DNA of 34,384 bases from Candidatus Gastranaerophilales bacterium (GCA_944323615.1 CALUTG010000014.1:1-34384); one strand, 5' to 3'. Numbered from the stretch's first letter, positions 25,887-34,220 are shown. Notes: generated by a model not told the origin, from the letters alone. Numbers and translations: made by a program.

Positions 25887-27282
25887 CTATCCCTTCTGCA
25901 AGCCTATCTTTCCTATATTTTAAGTATTTTGAAGAAGACATCAAATCGCTCGATTTAAATTCTATTTCACGTCTTTTTAAAATGTTCTCTTTAGTAGCAC
26001 TTAGCGTTTCATCATGATAAGGGATTCCGGCTTTTGTTGAACACAATCCCATTTCATAGTTGCTAAGCGGATGTTCTATCATTGATTTTTCTTTTGCCGC
26101 AATTGTCCCTATAAATTTTCCGGTCTTATTATCCAATATTTTCCCGACATAAAAATTGTTTTCTAAAAATGTATTTCTGACCAGTGCAGAGTTTGAATAT
26201 GTCATTACCAATCCGGTCGGAGATAAATGCCGGTATAGTTCAGCAATAAATTCTACCGTCCAAAGCTGGGGAGATTTAGAGAATGTAAAGGCATCCAAGT
26301 ATATATAGTCATATTCGCCATTTAACTCTAAAATAGACTTTCTTGCATCATTTACATAGAAATTAAGCTTAAACAGTCTCTCAATATCCTTAGATTTAAT
26401 CTTTTTATACCGTTTCGATAAATGGTCATAATATATATTATGTAAGAAGGTCGATAAATTGAATCTTGATATAAAATTATACCTAAAATCCTGCTTAAAT
26501 TTAGCATATTTTATCAAAGAACGATCAAAATACTTGCGAAACTTTTTATCTTTAACAAATTTTTGGAGGTCATCATTAAAATAATTATTCTTGTAATGAT
26601 TAATAAGAGAATCTACAATAATAAAATTGGTCAGAGTATTAATTCGATATTCATTTTCTATTTCATCATAATCATTATTAAATCTTAAATCTAATAGTTC
26701 TCTAATTTCTTTCCTGTTTTTCGGGGCAAAAATTTTTGAATGCTTCCCTATGAATTTTTTAATTTTCCAATATGTATCAAAGCAGTCAAAAATTTTTGGA
26801 ATAATTTTTGTATAAACTTCTTGAGGGGTAATAATTGTTTTTAAAAGCGGGGAAATTTTTACAAGCTTACTATCTATCTCCAGGCAGTCTATAGAAATTT
26901 TACTATATATCGTTTCGTTAGGGTTTAATAATTCTTCTCTATAGCTGCAAATGTTATCATCACCTCTCGATACGATATTATTAATTAGAGATTTTATTTT
27001 TTTAAAATTTTTTTTTAAAAATTTTTCTTTTTTAAAAAAATTTTCATCACAATTTATAACATAACTCATTAAAGCTTTTGTGTTATACCCGATCCCGTAG
27101 CAGACATCAAGAACCCTTATTCTCTCTACTGTATTAAGCTTCTTATCAATACCTGAAGGAAGTACAAATTTCTCCCATGCTTCAGTCAATGCTCCAAACT
27201 TAGAGTGGTACACATCGTGGTCTTCATATGAATAAAGCCCTATAGAGCCGTCTTGTGTATAATAGAACTCATAATCCCTCAT
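25873..27282 (-). CDS. MnmC/MnmD-like tRNA-wobble-uridine methyltransferase domain protein with large inserts
   Basis: 469 residues. The start YEFYYTQDGSIGLYS...DHDVYHSKFGALTEAWEKFV and the SAM site VLDVCYGIGYNTKAL (57-71) match the MnmC methyltransferase domain. So do IDCLEID (131-137) and the C-terminal block YDYIYLDAFTFSKSPQLWTVEF ... GLVMTYSNSALVRNTF (324-372). That domain normally methylates nm5U to mnm5U34 in tRNA. Here Lys/Asn/Phe-rich inserts at about 78-127 and 155-305 nearly double the length. Part of the first is encoded by a run of A/T homopolymers. The ATG has no ribosome-binding site but a promoter ends six bases before it. The neighbour is an unrelated FAD enzyme, not MnmC1. 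Confidence 0.75.
   Translation of the reverse strand: MRDYEFYYTQDGSIGLYSYEDHDVYHSKFGALTEAWEKFVLPSGIDKKLNTVERIRVLDVCYGIGYNTKALMSYVINCDENFFKKEKFLKKNFKKIKSLINNIVSRGDDNICSYREELLNPNETIYSKISIDCLEIDSKLVKISPLLKTIITPQEVYTKIIPKIFDCFDTYWKIKKFIGKHSKIFAPKNRKEIRELLDLRFNNDYDEIENEYRINTLTNFIIVDSLINHYKNNYFNDDLQKFVKDKKFRKYFDRSLIKYAKFKQDFRYNFISRFNLSTFLHNIYYDHLSKRYKKIKSKDIERLFKLNFYVNDARKSILELNGEYDYIYLDAFTFSKSPQLWTVEFIAELYRHLSPTGLVMTYSNSALVRNTFLENNFYVGKILDNKTGKFIGTIAAKEKSMIEHPLSNYEMGLCSTKAGIPYHDETLSATKENILKRREIEFKSSDLMSSSKYLKYRKDRLAEGIDDEE
26991..27044. repeat. A/T homopolymer cluster inside the MnmC-like gene
   Basis: Over these 54 bases only one base is not A or T. It includes T7 (26997-27003), T9 (27008-27016) and A7 (27034-27040). 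It encodes the Lys/Phe-rich insert around residues 80-97. Runs of nine are slippage-prone, so the reading frame may vary among cells. Confidence 0.7.
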
Positions 27283-27288
27283 AAGCCC

Positions 27289-27317
27289 ATTATATCAAGG
27301 CTTTAGGCATATATCAA
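27289..27317 (-). promoter_or_regulatory. Promoter placing the MnmC-like ATG at the transcript 5' end
   Basis: On the minus strand TTGATA (27317-27312), a 17-base spacer, and a perfect TATAAT (27294-27289) lie six bases before ATG 27282. No ribosome-binding site lies between. Strong consensus; leaderless mRNA expected. Confidence 0.7.
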
Positions 27318-27346
27318 CATGTTATTTTATGTAACAGTTCTAATTT

Positions 27347-27376
27347 TTGACTTTAATAATAAATGCCGTATATAAT
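27347..27376 (+). promoter_or_regulatory. Promoter of the secreted HExxH protein
   Basis: TTGACT at 27347-27352, 18-base spacer, perfect TATAAT at 27371-27376; a second TATAAT at 27378-27383 overlaps downstream. The leader of about 20 bases carries GAGGG before ATG 27406. Divergent from the MnmC-like promoter. Confidence 0.65.
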
Positions 27377-27405
27377 ATATAATATAGAGATTTGAGGGAT
27401 ATGGT

Positions 27406-28074
27406 ATGAAAAAGATTATACTGTCAGTATTAGCTTTATCACTTACATTGCCGCCCGTATTGGCAGCAAAGTTGGAGCCTGTTCCAATAGGAGTGAAATT
27501 ACCGGCAAAATATACTCAGGAATACGTTGACAGCCTGGCTGACGAATACAAAAAAGTCTCAAATGAGCAAATTTTTCATGTCGCTCTAGACATGCTCAAA
27601 GGCACAACCGGTGATTTCTCAAGAAAAGCTATCCTTGGATATAATCTTACTCAAGAGCCTGTAAAAATTGAGTTTAAAGACCTTTCTGAACTAAATCAGG
27701 CTTATGCAAGCTATGATGCAGTAGGCTGGAAGAAAAAAGGAAAGCTTTATATTTATATTAACCCGAAACACAAAGATGCACCTCCGGGAGCATTAGCTGC
27801 CCTACTTTCACATGAGGCACTGCATCAGGATGAATATAATTCTTTAAGTGAAGAAACTTATGCTTGGACAATGGAAGCCACGGTATGGTGCGACATTCTT
27901 AAAATGTATCCGGAATCTAATAATGCAGACTCGGCCCTTGTGACAAGAGAAAATGTGTTAAAACAACTGCTTGAAAAGGGGAATTACACAAATAAATATA
28001 TAAAGAAAACCGTATATGCTAATGAGGGCTATAAAAATCTTCCCCTCACATCGCCGGGATATGATTATCAATAA
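27406..28074 (+). CDS. Secreted putative zinc metallopeptidase (HExxH)
   Basis: 222 residues. A signal peptide with basic start, hydrophobic core (4-18) and probable cleavage after PVLAA exports it. The zinc motif HEALH is at 136-140, with downstream acidic residues (E149, E150, E157) as candidates for the third ligand, which is the gluzincin arrangement. There are no other recognised domains. Substrate is unknown; it could process envelope proteins in the periplasm. GAGGG precedes the ATG. It lies just upstream of the Ctp-type protease gene but that gene has its own promoter. Confidence 0.75.
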   Translation: MKKIILSVLALSLTLPPVLAAKLEPVPIGVKLPAKYTQEYVDSLADEYKKVSNEQIFHVALDMLKGTTGDFSRKAILGYNLTQEPVKIEFKDLSELNQAYASYDAVGWKKKGKLYIYINPKHKDAPPGALAALLSHEALHQDEYNSLSEETYAWTMEATVWCDILKMYPESNNADSALVTRENVLKQLLEKGNYTNKYIKKTVYANEGYKNLPLTSPGYDYQ

Positions 28075-28109
28075 TATTATAATTAGCATGTTGAGGTCTT
28101 AGTTGTATA

Positions 28110-28138
28110 TTGATTAGTAACTTTAGTTGATGTTAAAT
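28110..28138 (+). promoter_or_regulatory. Promoter placing the Ctp ATG at the transcript 5' end
   Basis: TTGATT at 28110-28115, a 17-base spacer, and TTAAAT at 28133-28138 lie six bases before ATG 28145. This favours 28145 over the upstream TTG (28127) and ATG (28130), which lie in the promoter. Confidence 0.5.
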
Positions 28139-28144
28139 AGTCAT

Positions 28145-29377
28145 ATGAAGACGAAGCATATACTAATACCGTTACTATTAATATTAATTTTGGTAATTTT
28201 TAACAGAGTTTTTCTGACCGCATTTACCAAAGCAAATAATTATTTTTCAGATCAATCTATATATAATAATGAACAGGTTCAACCTCAAAAACTTTTTGAT
28301 AAAACTTGGAAAGTCTTGTATAGAGAATACTATGAACCGACATTAAACCATCAGGACTGGTATAGGTGGAAATCCCGCTATCATGGCAAACTTAAGACTG
28401 AAGATGATGCTAAAGTTGCTATTGATACAATGATAGCAAGCCTTGATGAACCTTACACAAGATTTATGAACAAAAAGGATTTTGAAGACCTTACAACCTC
28501 TATTACATCAAAAATCTATGGTATTGGAGTTAATATTTACTCTAATTCTGGGAAAATTGAAGTATTTAACGTTATACCGTCAACTCCGGCAGACTTTGCT
28601 CAAGTTAAACAAGGAGACATAATTACGGCTGTTGACGGAAAAGATACAAACGGAATGAATATTTCGGATGTAGCGGCCCTTGTAAGAGGACCTGAAAACA
28701 GTGTTGTTGAACTTACATTACTAAGGAACGGCAAAAAGCTTACAAAAAAGATTAAGCGTAAAGAAATTAAGATTAAAAACGTTAAAAGTTCTGTAATAGA
28801 CAACCATATAGGATATATTCAAATTATTAGTTTTATGGGCGGGACGACTCCGAGCGAGTTTGTAGAAGCTCTTGAAAATACAAAGAATACCGATTCTATG
28901 ATTATTGATCTTAGAGGAAATACCGGAGGATTATTAGATAATGCTGTTTTTATAGCAAATATGTTTATTCCTCAGGGTGAAATTGTTGAAATAATATACC
29001 GTAACGGCTACAAAAAATCTATACAGGCAAATACAGCACAGCCTATTCTTACTAAACCTGTTGTAGTTCTGGTTAACGGTGCAAGCGCAAGCGCAAGCGA
29101 GATTCTATCAGGTGCCCTGAAAGACTATCATAAAGCCACTCTTGTCGGCAGAAAAACTTTTGGAAAAGGGCTTGTACAAAAAGTTGTGCCGCTTCCGAAC
29201 AGAACCGGCTTAAATGTGACTATTGCAAGATATTTAACCCCAAACGGAACGGATATTAATAAATTAGGGATAAAACCTGATGTTGAAGTCGGAAATGAAT
29301 TTGATTTCAATTTGAATACAAGCAAAAAAGATGTTCAGCTTGAAAAAGCAAAAGCTATATTAAATGAAATGGAGTAA
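28145..29377 (+). CDS. C-terminal processing peptidase, S41 family
   Basis: 410 residues. An N-terminal membrane anchor (5-24) leads to the periplasmic S41A fold: a helical N-domain with DEPYTRFM, a PDZ domain (about 125-200, with GIGVNI and PADFAQVKQGDIITAVDG), and the peptidase core. The catalytic pair is predicted as S316 in NGASASASEI and K341 in RKTFGKGLVQ, at the 25-residue spacing of Prc and D1 protease. The Ala-Ser run is encoded by three exact GCAAGC hexamers (29090-29107). These enzymes trim C-termini of envelope proteins. The stop overlaps the bioF start by one base (TAATG). Confidence 0.92.
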   Translation: MKTKHILIPLLLILILVIFNRVFLTAFTKANNYFSDQSIYNNEQVQPQKLFDKTWKVLYREYYEPTLNHQDWYRWKSRYHGKLKTEDDAKVAIDTMIASLDEPYTRFMNKKDFEDLTTSITSKIYGIGVNIYSNSGKIEVFNVIPSTPADFAQVKQGDIITAVDGKDTNGMNISDVAALVRGPENSVVELTLLRNGKKLTKKIKRKEIKIKNVKSSVIDNHIGYIQIISFMGGTTPSEFVEALENTKNTDSMIIDLRGNTGGLLDNAVFIANMFIPQGEIVEIIYRNGYKKSIQANTAQPILTKPVVVLVNGASASASEILSGALKDYHKATLVGRKTFGKGLVQKVVPLPNRTGLNVTIARYLTPNGTDINKLGIKPDVEVGNEFDFNLNTSKKDVQLEKAKAILNEME

Positions 29378-30519
29378 TGTTGGGCAGTATTGAAGAAGAT
29401 TTAATTACATTAAAAAATAACGGTCAATTCCGGCAAATTCCGGATATAGAATATAAAACTGATGGAAAAGTCATTATTGACGGAATTGAATACGTTAATT
29501 TTGCTTCAAACGATTATCTGGGAATAAGCACCAAAACATGTCTAATGGATGAATTCTTGGTAAAATTGGATTGTAAGCATGAGCTATTTTCTTCTGCTTC
29601 TGCCAGACTCCTGAGCGGCAGTTCAAAAGAATTTAAAGAACTGGAGGCTACTTTAGCTGCTATGTTTAACAAGGAGGCTGCTTTAATCTTTAATACCGGT
29701 TATCAGTGCAATTTAGGAGTAATATCTGCTCTTATTAAAAAAGGAGATGTTGTATTCTCAGACAAACTTAATCATGCAAGCATTATTGACGGAATGAGGC
29801 TAGCAGAAGGGGAATTTATAAGATACAGACACTTTGACTATGAACAGCTTGAAAAAATACTTCAGGAAAAGCGCAATAACTATAATAAAGCCCTCATCGT
29901 TACAGAATCTGTTTTTAGCATGGATGGAGATATCGTTGATTTAGACAGACTAATAGAGCTAAAAAACAAATACAACTGTCTGTTAATGGTAGATGAAGCG
30001 CATGCTTTCTGCGCTTGCGGAGATACCCTCGCTGGAATAGGGTACGGAAAAGATATTGATATAGTTACGGCTACTTTTGGTAAAGCCGTCGGCGCATTTG
30101 GAGCTTTTTGTGTATCATCAAGAGAAATTATTGATTATTTAATAAATAAAGCTCGTTCCTTTATATTCTCAACATCAATCCCGCCAATTAATATTGCATG
30201 GACAAATTGGCTTCTTACAGAAAAAAGAGGATACTTAGAAGAACGGAAAAAACTTCTTGAGGATATTGTATATAATGCACACCGTATTATGCAATTAAAA
30301 GGGCTTGAAACAGTTTCTAAGTCTCAGATTATCCCTGTAATAACCGGCACAAATAAAAAGACTCTCGAGGTTTCTGAAAAGCTAAAGGCTCAAGGGTATT
30401 ATATACCGGCAATACGTCCGCCTACAGTACCGGAAGGCACTTCACGGCTTAGGATTTCTTTAACAGCAGACTCTAAGGTTGAAGATTTTGAAAAGGTACT
30501 TAATATAGTAAAATCCTAA
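29377..30519 (+). CDS. bioF: 8-amino-7-oxononanoate synthase (BioF/KBL family)
   Basis: 380 residues, a PLP enzyme of the alpha-oxoamine synthase family. It contains FASNDYLGIS, SARLLSGSSKEFKELE, LNHASIIDG, ESVFSMDGDIVDL, DEAHAFCACG (206-215) and the PLP lysine K236 in TFGKAVGAFGAF. BioF condenses pimeloyl-ACP with alanine in biotin synthesis. 2-amino-3-ketobutyrate CoA ligase is the closest alternative; the length and SARLLSG block favour BioF. No other bio gene is in the window. It is translationally coupled to the Ctp protease gene (GGAG two bases before ATG), and its 3' end overlaps ybaK by 4 bases convergently. Confidence 0.85.
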   Translation: MLGSIEEDLITLKNNGQFRQIPDIEYKTDGKVIIDGIEYVNFASNDYLGISTKTCLMDEFLVKLDCKHELFSSASARLLSGSSKEFKELEATLAAMFNKEAALIFNTGYQCNLGVISALIKKGDVVFSDKLNHASIIDGMRLAEGEFIRYRHFDYEQLEKILQEKRNNYNKALIVTESVFSMDGDIVDLDRLIELKNKYNCLLMVDEAHAFCACGDTLAGIGYGKDIDIVTATFGKAVGAFGAFCVSSREIIDYLINKARSFIFSTSIPPINIAWTNWLLTEKRGYLEERKKLLEDIVYNAHRIMQLKGLETVSKSQIIPVITGTNKKTLEVSEKLKAQGYYIPAIRPPTVPEGTSRLRISLTADSKVEDFEKVLNIVKS

Positions 30520-30980
30520 CTGCAAACATCAATCCATTCAAGACTGTTTGAGTACTTAAATAACTCTTCGCAGGTTAATTCTATGGCTGAATTACTGCTT
30601 CCGCAGGCAGGATAGATTGTTTGGAATCTTTTTAAAGAATTGTCCAGATAGATTTTTACATTATTATTTTCTATTCCGAAAGGACAAACCCCGCCGATAG
30701 AGTGTCCTGTAAAGGCTAGAGCTTCTTCCGAAGAAAGCATTCGCGCTTTGGTATGAAAATACGATTTGTACTTTTTATTATCAACCCGCACATCACCTGC
30801 ACAAACAATTAAAATACAATGATCATCCTGTTTAAAAGATAGGGTTTTCGCAATTCTTGCAGGTTCTACATTCAAAGCTTTTGCTGCCAGCTCAACAGTT
30901 GCACTGGAAACATCAAATTCAAGAATCCTATTTTCAATACCTAATTTATTAAAACACTCTCTGACTTTTTCTATACTCAT
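30516..30980 (-). CDS. YbaK/EbsC-type aminoacyl-tRNA deacylase
   Basis: 154 residues. The fold and motifs fit YbaK/ProX editing proteins: ATVELAAKALNVEPARIAKTLSF (with the conserved Lys before TL), VRVDNKKY, and GHSIGGVCPFG. Such proteins hydrolyse misacylated tRNA, commonly Cys-tRNA(Pro), after release from the synthetase. The exact specificity is not visible. GAGGT within the end of dxr precedes the ATG, and only 2 bases separate the genes, so they are cotranscribed. The 3' end overlaps bioF on the opposite strand. Confidence 0.88.
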   Translation of the reverse strand: MSIEKVRECFNKLGIENRILEFDVSSATVELAAKALNVEPARIAKTLSFKQDDHCILIVCAGDVRVDNKKYKSYFHTKARMLSSEEALAFTGHSIGGVCPFGIENNNVKIYLDNSLKRFQTIYPACGSSNSAIELTCEELFKYSNSLEWIDVCS

Positions 30981-30982
30981 AG

Positions 30983-32101
30983 CTACCTCAATTGTAAAAA
31001 GGATTCTTTCGTTTTTATTCTAATTTCATTATCTATTTCAAAAATTTCTTCCAGTGACGGATTGAATACAGGATTATGTTTGTATATCATCTTTTCAACG
31101 GTATCTATAATATCGAATAATTTAATTTTACCTTGCAGGAAAGCAAATACAGCTTCTTCATTAGCAGCATTCATGCAAACAGGCACCGAACCGCCTAATC
31201 TACCGCTATTGTATGCAATTTTTAATGCTTTGAACTTATCCCAGTCCGGTTCCTCAAAATCAAGTCTTGCTATTTCTGAAAAACTAAAACTCTTTGATTT
31301 AATACCTTCGTAGCGTTCAGGATAAGTAATAGCATACTGTATAGGTATATGCATGCTTGGAAGTCCCAGCTGCGCAATCACACTTCCGTCAACATACTCA
31401 ATAGCAGAGTGAACAATACTTTGCGGATGAACAACAACCTGAATCTTATCATAATCCATATTAAACAGATGATGAGCTTCTATAACTTCCAGACCTTTAT
31501 TCATAAGAGTAGCACTGTCGACCGTAATTTTCTTTCCCATATTCCATCTCGGATGGTGCAAAGTTTCTTCAACAGTAGCATTTTTCATATCTTCTACTGT
31601 TTTATGTAAAAACGGACCGCCGGAAGCTGTAATTATTAACTTATCTACCTGAGAAATATCTTTAATACATTGATGAATGGCGCAATGTTCACTGTCTACA
31701 GGTATTATATTAACCTTCTTTGCTCTTGCTAAAGGCATAACAATATCACCTGCCATAACAAGAGTTTCTTTATTTGCAAGAGCTATATCAATACCGTTGT
31801 TTATAGCGGTAATCGTAGGCTTGAGTCCGACTCTTCCGGAGACGGCAACCAGTATTATATCATTTTCTTTATTTGAACAGATTTCTTCTAAAGAAGTATG
31901 CCGAGCGCCCTCTACTTCATTGATATTATTTGCACAAGCATACTTAGGACGGAATTTGCGGATTTGTTCGTTTAAAAGGTCTGTATTACTCCCTGCAGCC
32001 AGTGCAATTATTTCAAACTTATCTGTAAGTTTTTCAATAACTTCCAGAGCCTGCCTTCCTATAGAGCCTGTTGAACCTAATATGCTTATTTTTCTCTTCA
32101 T
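30983..32101 (-). CDS. dxr: 1-deoxy-D-xylulose-5-phosphate reductoisomerase
   Basis: 372 residues. Dxr makes 2-C-methyl-D-erythritol 4-phosphate with NADPH, the committed step of the MEP isoprenoid pathway. The NADPH motif GSTGSIG is at 9-15. Other conserved blocks are NKETLVMAG, PVDSEHCAIHQ with metal ligands D and E, ASGGPF, HPRWNMGKKITVDSATLMNKGLEVIEAHHLF and the final NAANEEAVFAF. The ATG has no ribosome-binding site; a perfect TATAAT ends six bases before it, suggesting a leaderless mRNA. It is first in dxr-ybaK and divergent from the sugar transporter. Confidence 0.97.
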   Translation of the reverse strand: MKRKISILGSTGSIGRQALEVIEKLTDKFEIIALAAGSNTDLLNEQIRKFRPKYACANNINEVEGARHTSLEEICSNKENDIILVAVSGRVGLKPTITAINNGIDIALANKETLVMAGDIVMPLARAKKVNIIPVDSEHCAIHQCIKDISQVDKLIITASGGPFLHKTVEDMKNATVEETLHHPRWNMGKKITVDSATLMNKGLEVIEAHHLFNMDYDKIQVVVHPQSIVHSAIEYVDGSVIAQLGLPSMHIPIQYAITYPERYEGIKSKSFSFSEIARLDFEEPDWDKFKALKIAYNSGRLGGSVPVCMNAANEEAVFAFLQGKIKLFDIIDTVEKMIYKHNPVFNPSLEEIFEIDNEIRIKTKESFLQLR

Positions 32102-32107
32102 AGGAGT

Positions 32108-32113
32108 ATTATA
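32108..32113 (-). promoter_or_regulatory. -10 element of the dxr promoter
   Basis: Perfect TATAAT on the minus strand (32113-32108), six bases before ATG 32101. The -35 is not recognisable. Geometry matches five other genes here. Confidence 0.55.
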
Positions 32114-32142
32114 TTACAAAAAACAGTAAAATATTATATAAT
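32114..32142 (+). promoter_or_regulatory. Promoter of the sugar transporter
   Basis: TTACAA at 32114-32119, a 17-base spacer, and perfect TATAAT at 32137-32142. The -35 is a weak match. Expected start near 32149, before AGGAG at 32167-32171. It overlaps the dxr promoter region on the other strand. Confidence 0.5.
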
Positions 32143-32178
32143 AGAATAAGAGTTGTGTATTATTTTAGGAGCTTAAGT

Positions 32179-33537
32179 ATGAAGTATCTATGGCTTTATA
32201 TAGTTGCGATAGTAGCGTCTCTGGGAGGACTTCTTTCCGGATATGATACCGGTGTAATTTCCGGAGCATTATTATTTATTAATGAAACCTGGAATTTGAC
32301 CGACTATACTCAGGGAATTTTAGTCAGTTCGGTATTAATTGGTGCCGTTATTGGAGCCGGAACAAACGGCATATTGGCAGATATTTTTGGCAGAAAAAAG
32401 ATTATTATAGCAACGGCGCTAATCTTTATTATAGGTTCTGTTGCATGCGCATTTGCTCCTAATATTATTGTCCTGATATTATCCAGACTTTTCGTGGGCT
32501 TTGCGGTAGGTATAGTTAATTTCGTTATTCCACTCTATCTATCCGAGATATCGCCTAAACATATTAGAGGTACACTTGTTTCTCTTTACCAGTGGGCAAT
32601 AACTTCAGGCATATTGTTCTCATACTTTATAAACGCAGTATTTGCACATGCTGTATATAATTGGCGCTGGATGCTTTTTGCAGGAGTAGTTCCTGGACTT
32701 ATATTATTAATAGGAATGCTATTTATGCAGGATACTCCAAGATGGCTTGTATCAAAAGGGCGAGAAGATGAGGCAAAAGCTGTATTTAAGAGAATTGAAC
32801 CGGACACAGATCCGGATAAAGAAGTAAGGCAAATTAAAGCTCTCATCAAATGCCAAGGTAAAGCTTCGGATAAATTTAAATTCCAAAAATGGATGATTAT
32901 GCCTTTTGTTGTAGGTATTGGCGTAATGTTTGCCCAAATCTGCACAGGAATAAACACTATTATATATTACGCACCAACAATATTTAAAATTGCAGGGTTC
33001 GACAGTAATATTAATGCTATTTATGCCACAACCGGAATAGGCTTAATTAACTTTATAATGACAATTGTTGCAGTATTTTTCACGGACAGGGTCGGCAGAA
33101 AACCTCTTTTATACGTTGGTTTAACGGGTGTTATGCTAAGCTTGTTTGCTCTTTCATCCGCATTTGTATTTGAAACACAGCTTGGGGATAATCTTAAGTG
33201 GGTAGCACTGGGAAGCCTCATATCTTATATTATCTGTTTTGCTATGAGTCTGGGGCCTGTAGGCTGGATACTGGTTTCAGAAGTTTTTCCGCTAAAAATA
33301 CGCGGTATTGCAATGAGCGTCTGCACAGTTTCAAACTTTGCATTTAATTTCTTTGTAGTGGCAAGCTTTCCTATTCTTATGAACAGACTTGGCGGAGGGT
33401 TCACATTTGCCATGTTCGGGATAGTGTCGCTTATATGTATAATCTTTGTTTACTTTGCTATTCCTGAAACTAAAGGTATTTCTCTTGAGACAATAGAATC
33501 AAATTGGCTCAAGGGGGTAAAACCAAGAGATTTTTAA
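32179..33537 (+). CDS. MFS sugar porter (sugar/H+ symporter)
   Basis: 452 residues from ATG 32179, which has AGGAG seven bases upstream; an upstream GTG at 32155 lacks one. It has twelve predicted membrane helices. Sugar-porter signatures: GYDTGVISGALL in helix 1, ADIFGRKK after helix 2, SRLFVGFAVGIVNFVIPLYL, YQWAITSGIL, QICTGINTIIYYAPTIF (the QxxGxNxxxYY motif of helix 7), DRVGRKPLL and the terminal IPETKGISLETIE. This is the XylE/GalP/AraE group; the exact sugar cannot be told. Divergent from dxr. Confidence 0.93.
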   Translation: MKYLWLYIVAIVASLGGLLSGYDTGVISGALLFINETWNLTDYTQGILVSSVLIGAVIGAGTNGILADIFGRKKIIIATALIFIIGSVACAFAPNIIVLILSRLFVGFAVGIVNFVIPLYLSEISPKHIRGTLVSLYQWAITSGILFSYFINAVFAHAVYNWRWMLFAGVVPGLILLIGMLFMQDTPRWLVSKGREDEAKAVFKRIEPDTDPDKEVRQIKALIKCQGKASDKFKFQKWMIMPFVVGIGVMFAQICTGINTIIYYAPTIFKIAGFDSNINAIYATTGIGLINFIMTIVAVFFTDRVGRKPLLYVGLTGVMLSLFALSSAFVFETQLGDNLKWVALGSLISYIICFAMSLGPVGWILVSEVFPLKIRGIAMSVCTVSNFAFNFFVVASFPILMNRLGGGFTFAMFGIVSLICIIFVYFAIPETKGISLETIESNWLKGVKPRDF

Positions 33538-33560
33538 GAATCATAACTCAGTATGCGCAA

Positions 33561-33604
33561 ATTTTAGTTTTACAAGTTTTATAATCAAAGTAAAATGCTA
33601 AAAT
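33561..33604 (+). promoter_or_regulatory. AT-rich hairpin with a TATAAT in its loop
   Basis: ATTTTAG-TTTTAC (33561-33573) pairs with GTAAAA-TG-CTAAAAT (33590-33604), 13 pairs with a 2-base bulge. The loop holds TATAAT (33580-33585), a possible -10 for the gene at 33617, whose AAGGAG follows. It may be a weak terminator for the transporter, a promoter region, or both. Confidence 0.35.
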
Positions 33605-33616
33605 AAAGGAGCAACT

Positions 33617-34216
33617 ATGAGAATAAATACAGAAACAACTGTTTCTAATAATACAGCTTTTCAATCATTAATAGTAAAACCTTCCGCAAAAAAAATATTA
33701 TTAAAGCTTGATGTCAAAGAACTGGAAAATCTTAAAAAAGAAGCTAAAGAATTAAATAAAACAAAATTTTATGATTTAAAGTTATTTGGTTATGAATCGG
33801 CGGGAGTGGAAAAATTGGGTTATATTGCTTCAAAAAAAGACCCTAATTCTATTCTTCCGAACCTTCACGGTCCATTCTCATATTCTCATAACGGCAAATT
33901 TATAACTGTCATGGAAGGAGGGTGCAGCCCCGACCGAATCAGTGTATTTTACAAAAATGAAGCAGAGGCTTTAAAAAAATATAAATCGCTTGATAATACA
34001 AAATCTCCAATTGAGAAAGCAATTAAACTGACAAAAATGATAGATCGCCAAATATCTGATGAACAGTATTTTATGATGACACCTGCCGATCAAATTACGA
34101 AAAAAAGTTCTAAAGAATTGCAAAAAGAGCTTGATATATTTTATGAATCACCTATGGAAGAAATGAAAATAAAATCAAATATTATTGATGAGTTAATTTC
34201 CAAATCTAAGAATTAA
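33617..34216 (+). CDS. Uncharacterised 199-residue soluble protein
   Basis: Start ATG 33617 is supported by AAGGAG. The protein is lysine-rich and has no signal peptide or membrane segment. The N-terminal 20 residues (with FQSLIVKPS) look like an unstructured leader, followed by a helix (30-47). The middle (50-120) appears to be a mixed alpha/beta domain, including GPFSYSHNGKFITVMEGG. The C-terminal 75 residues are helical and charged. I do not recognise it. It may be one of the lineage-specific proteins of this group, like those at 2398 and 12942. Confidence 0.75.
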   Translation: MRINTETTVSNNTAFQSLIVKPSAKKILLKLDVKELENLKKEAKELNKTKFYDLKLFGYESAGVEKLGYIASKKDPNSILPNLHGPFSYSHNGKFITVMEGGCSPDRISVFYKNEAEALKKYKSLDNTKSPIEKAIKLTKMIDRQISDEQYFMMTPADQITKKSSKELQKELDIFYESPMEEMKIKSNIIDELISKSKN

Positions 34217-34220
34217 TATG

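Noticed and set aside
29090-29107. Triple GCAAGC hexamer repeat in the Ctp gene
   Set aside because: Encodes the family's normal SASAS active-site run; a codon repeat rather than a regulatory element.
31677-32129. 150-residue plus-strand reading frame opposite dxr
   Set aside because: Fully antisense to a well-conserved dxr; no ribosome-binding site or family similarity.
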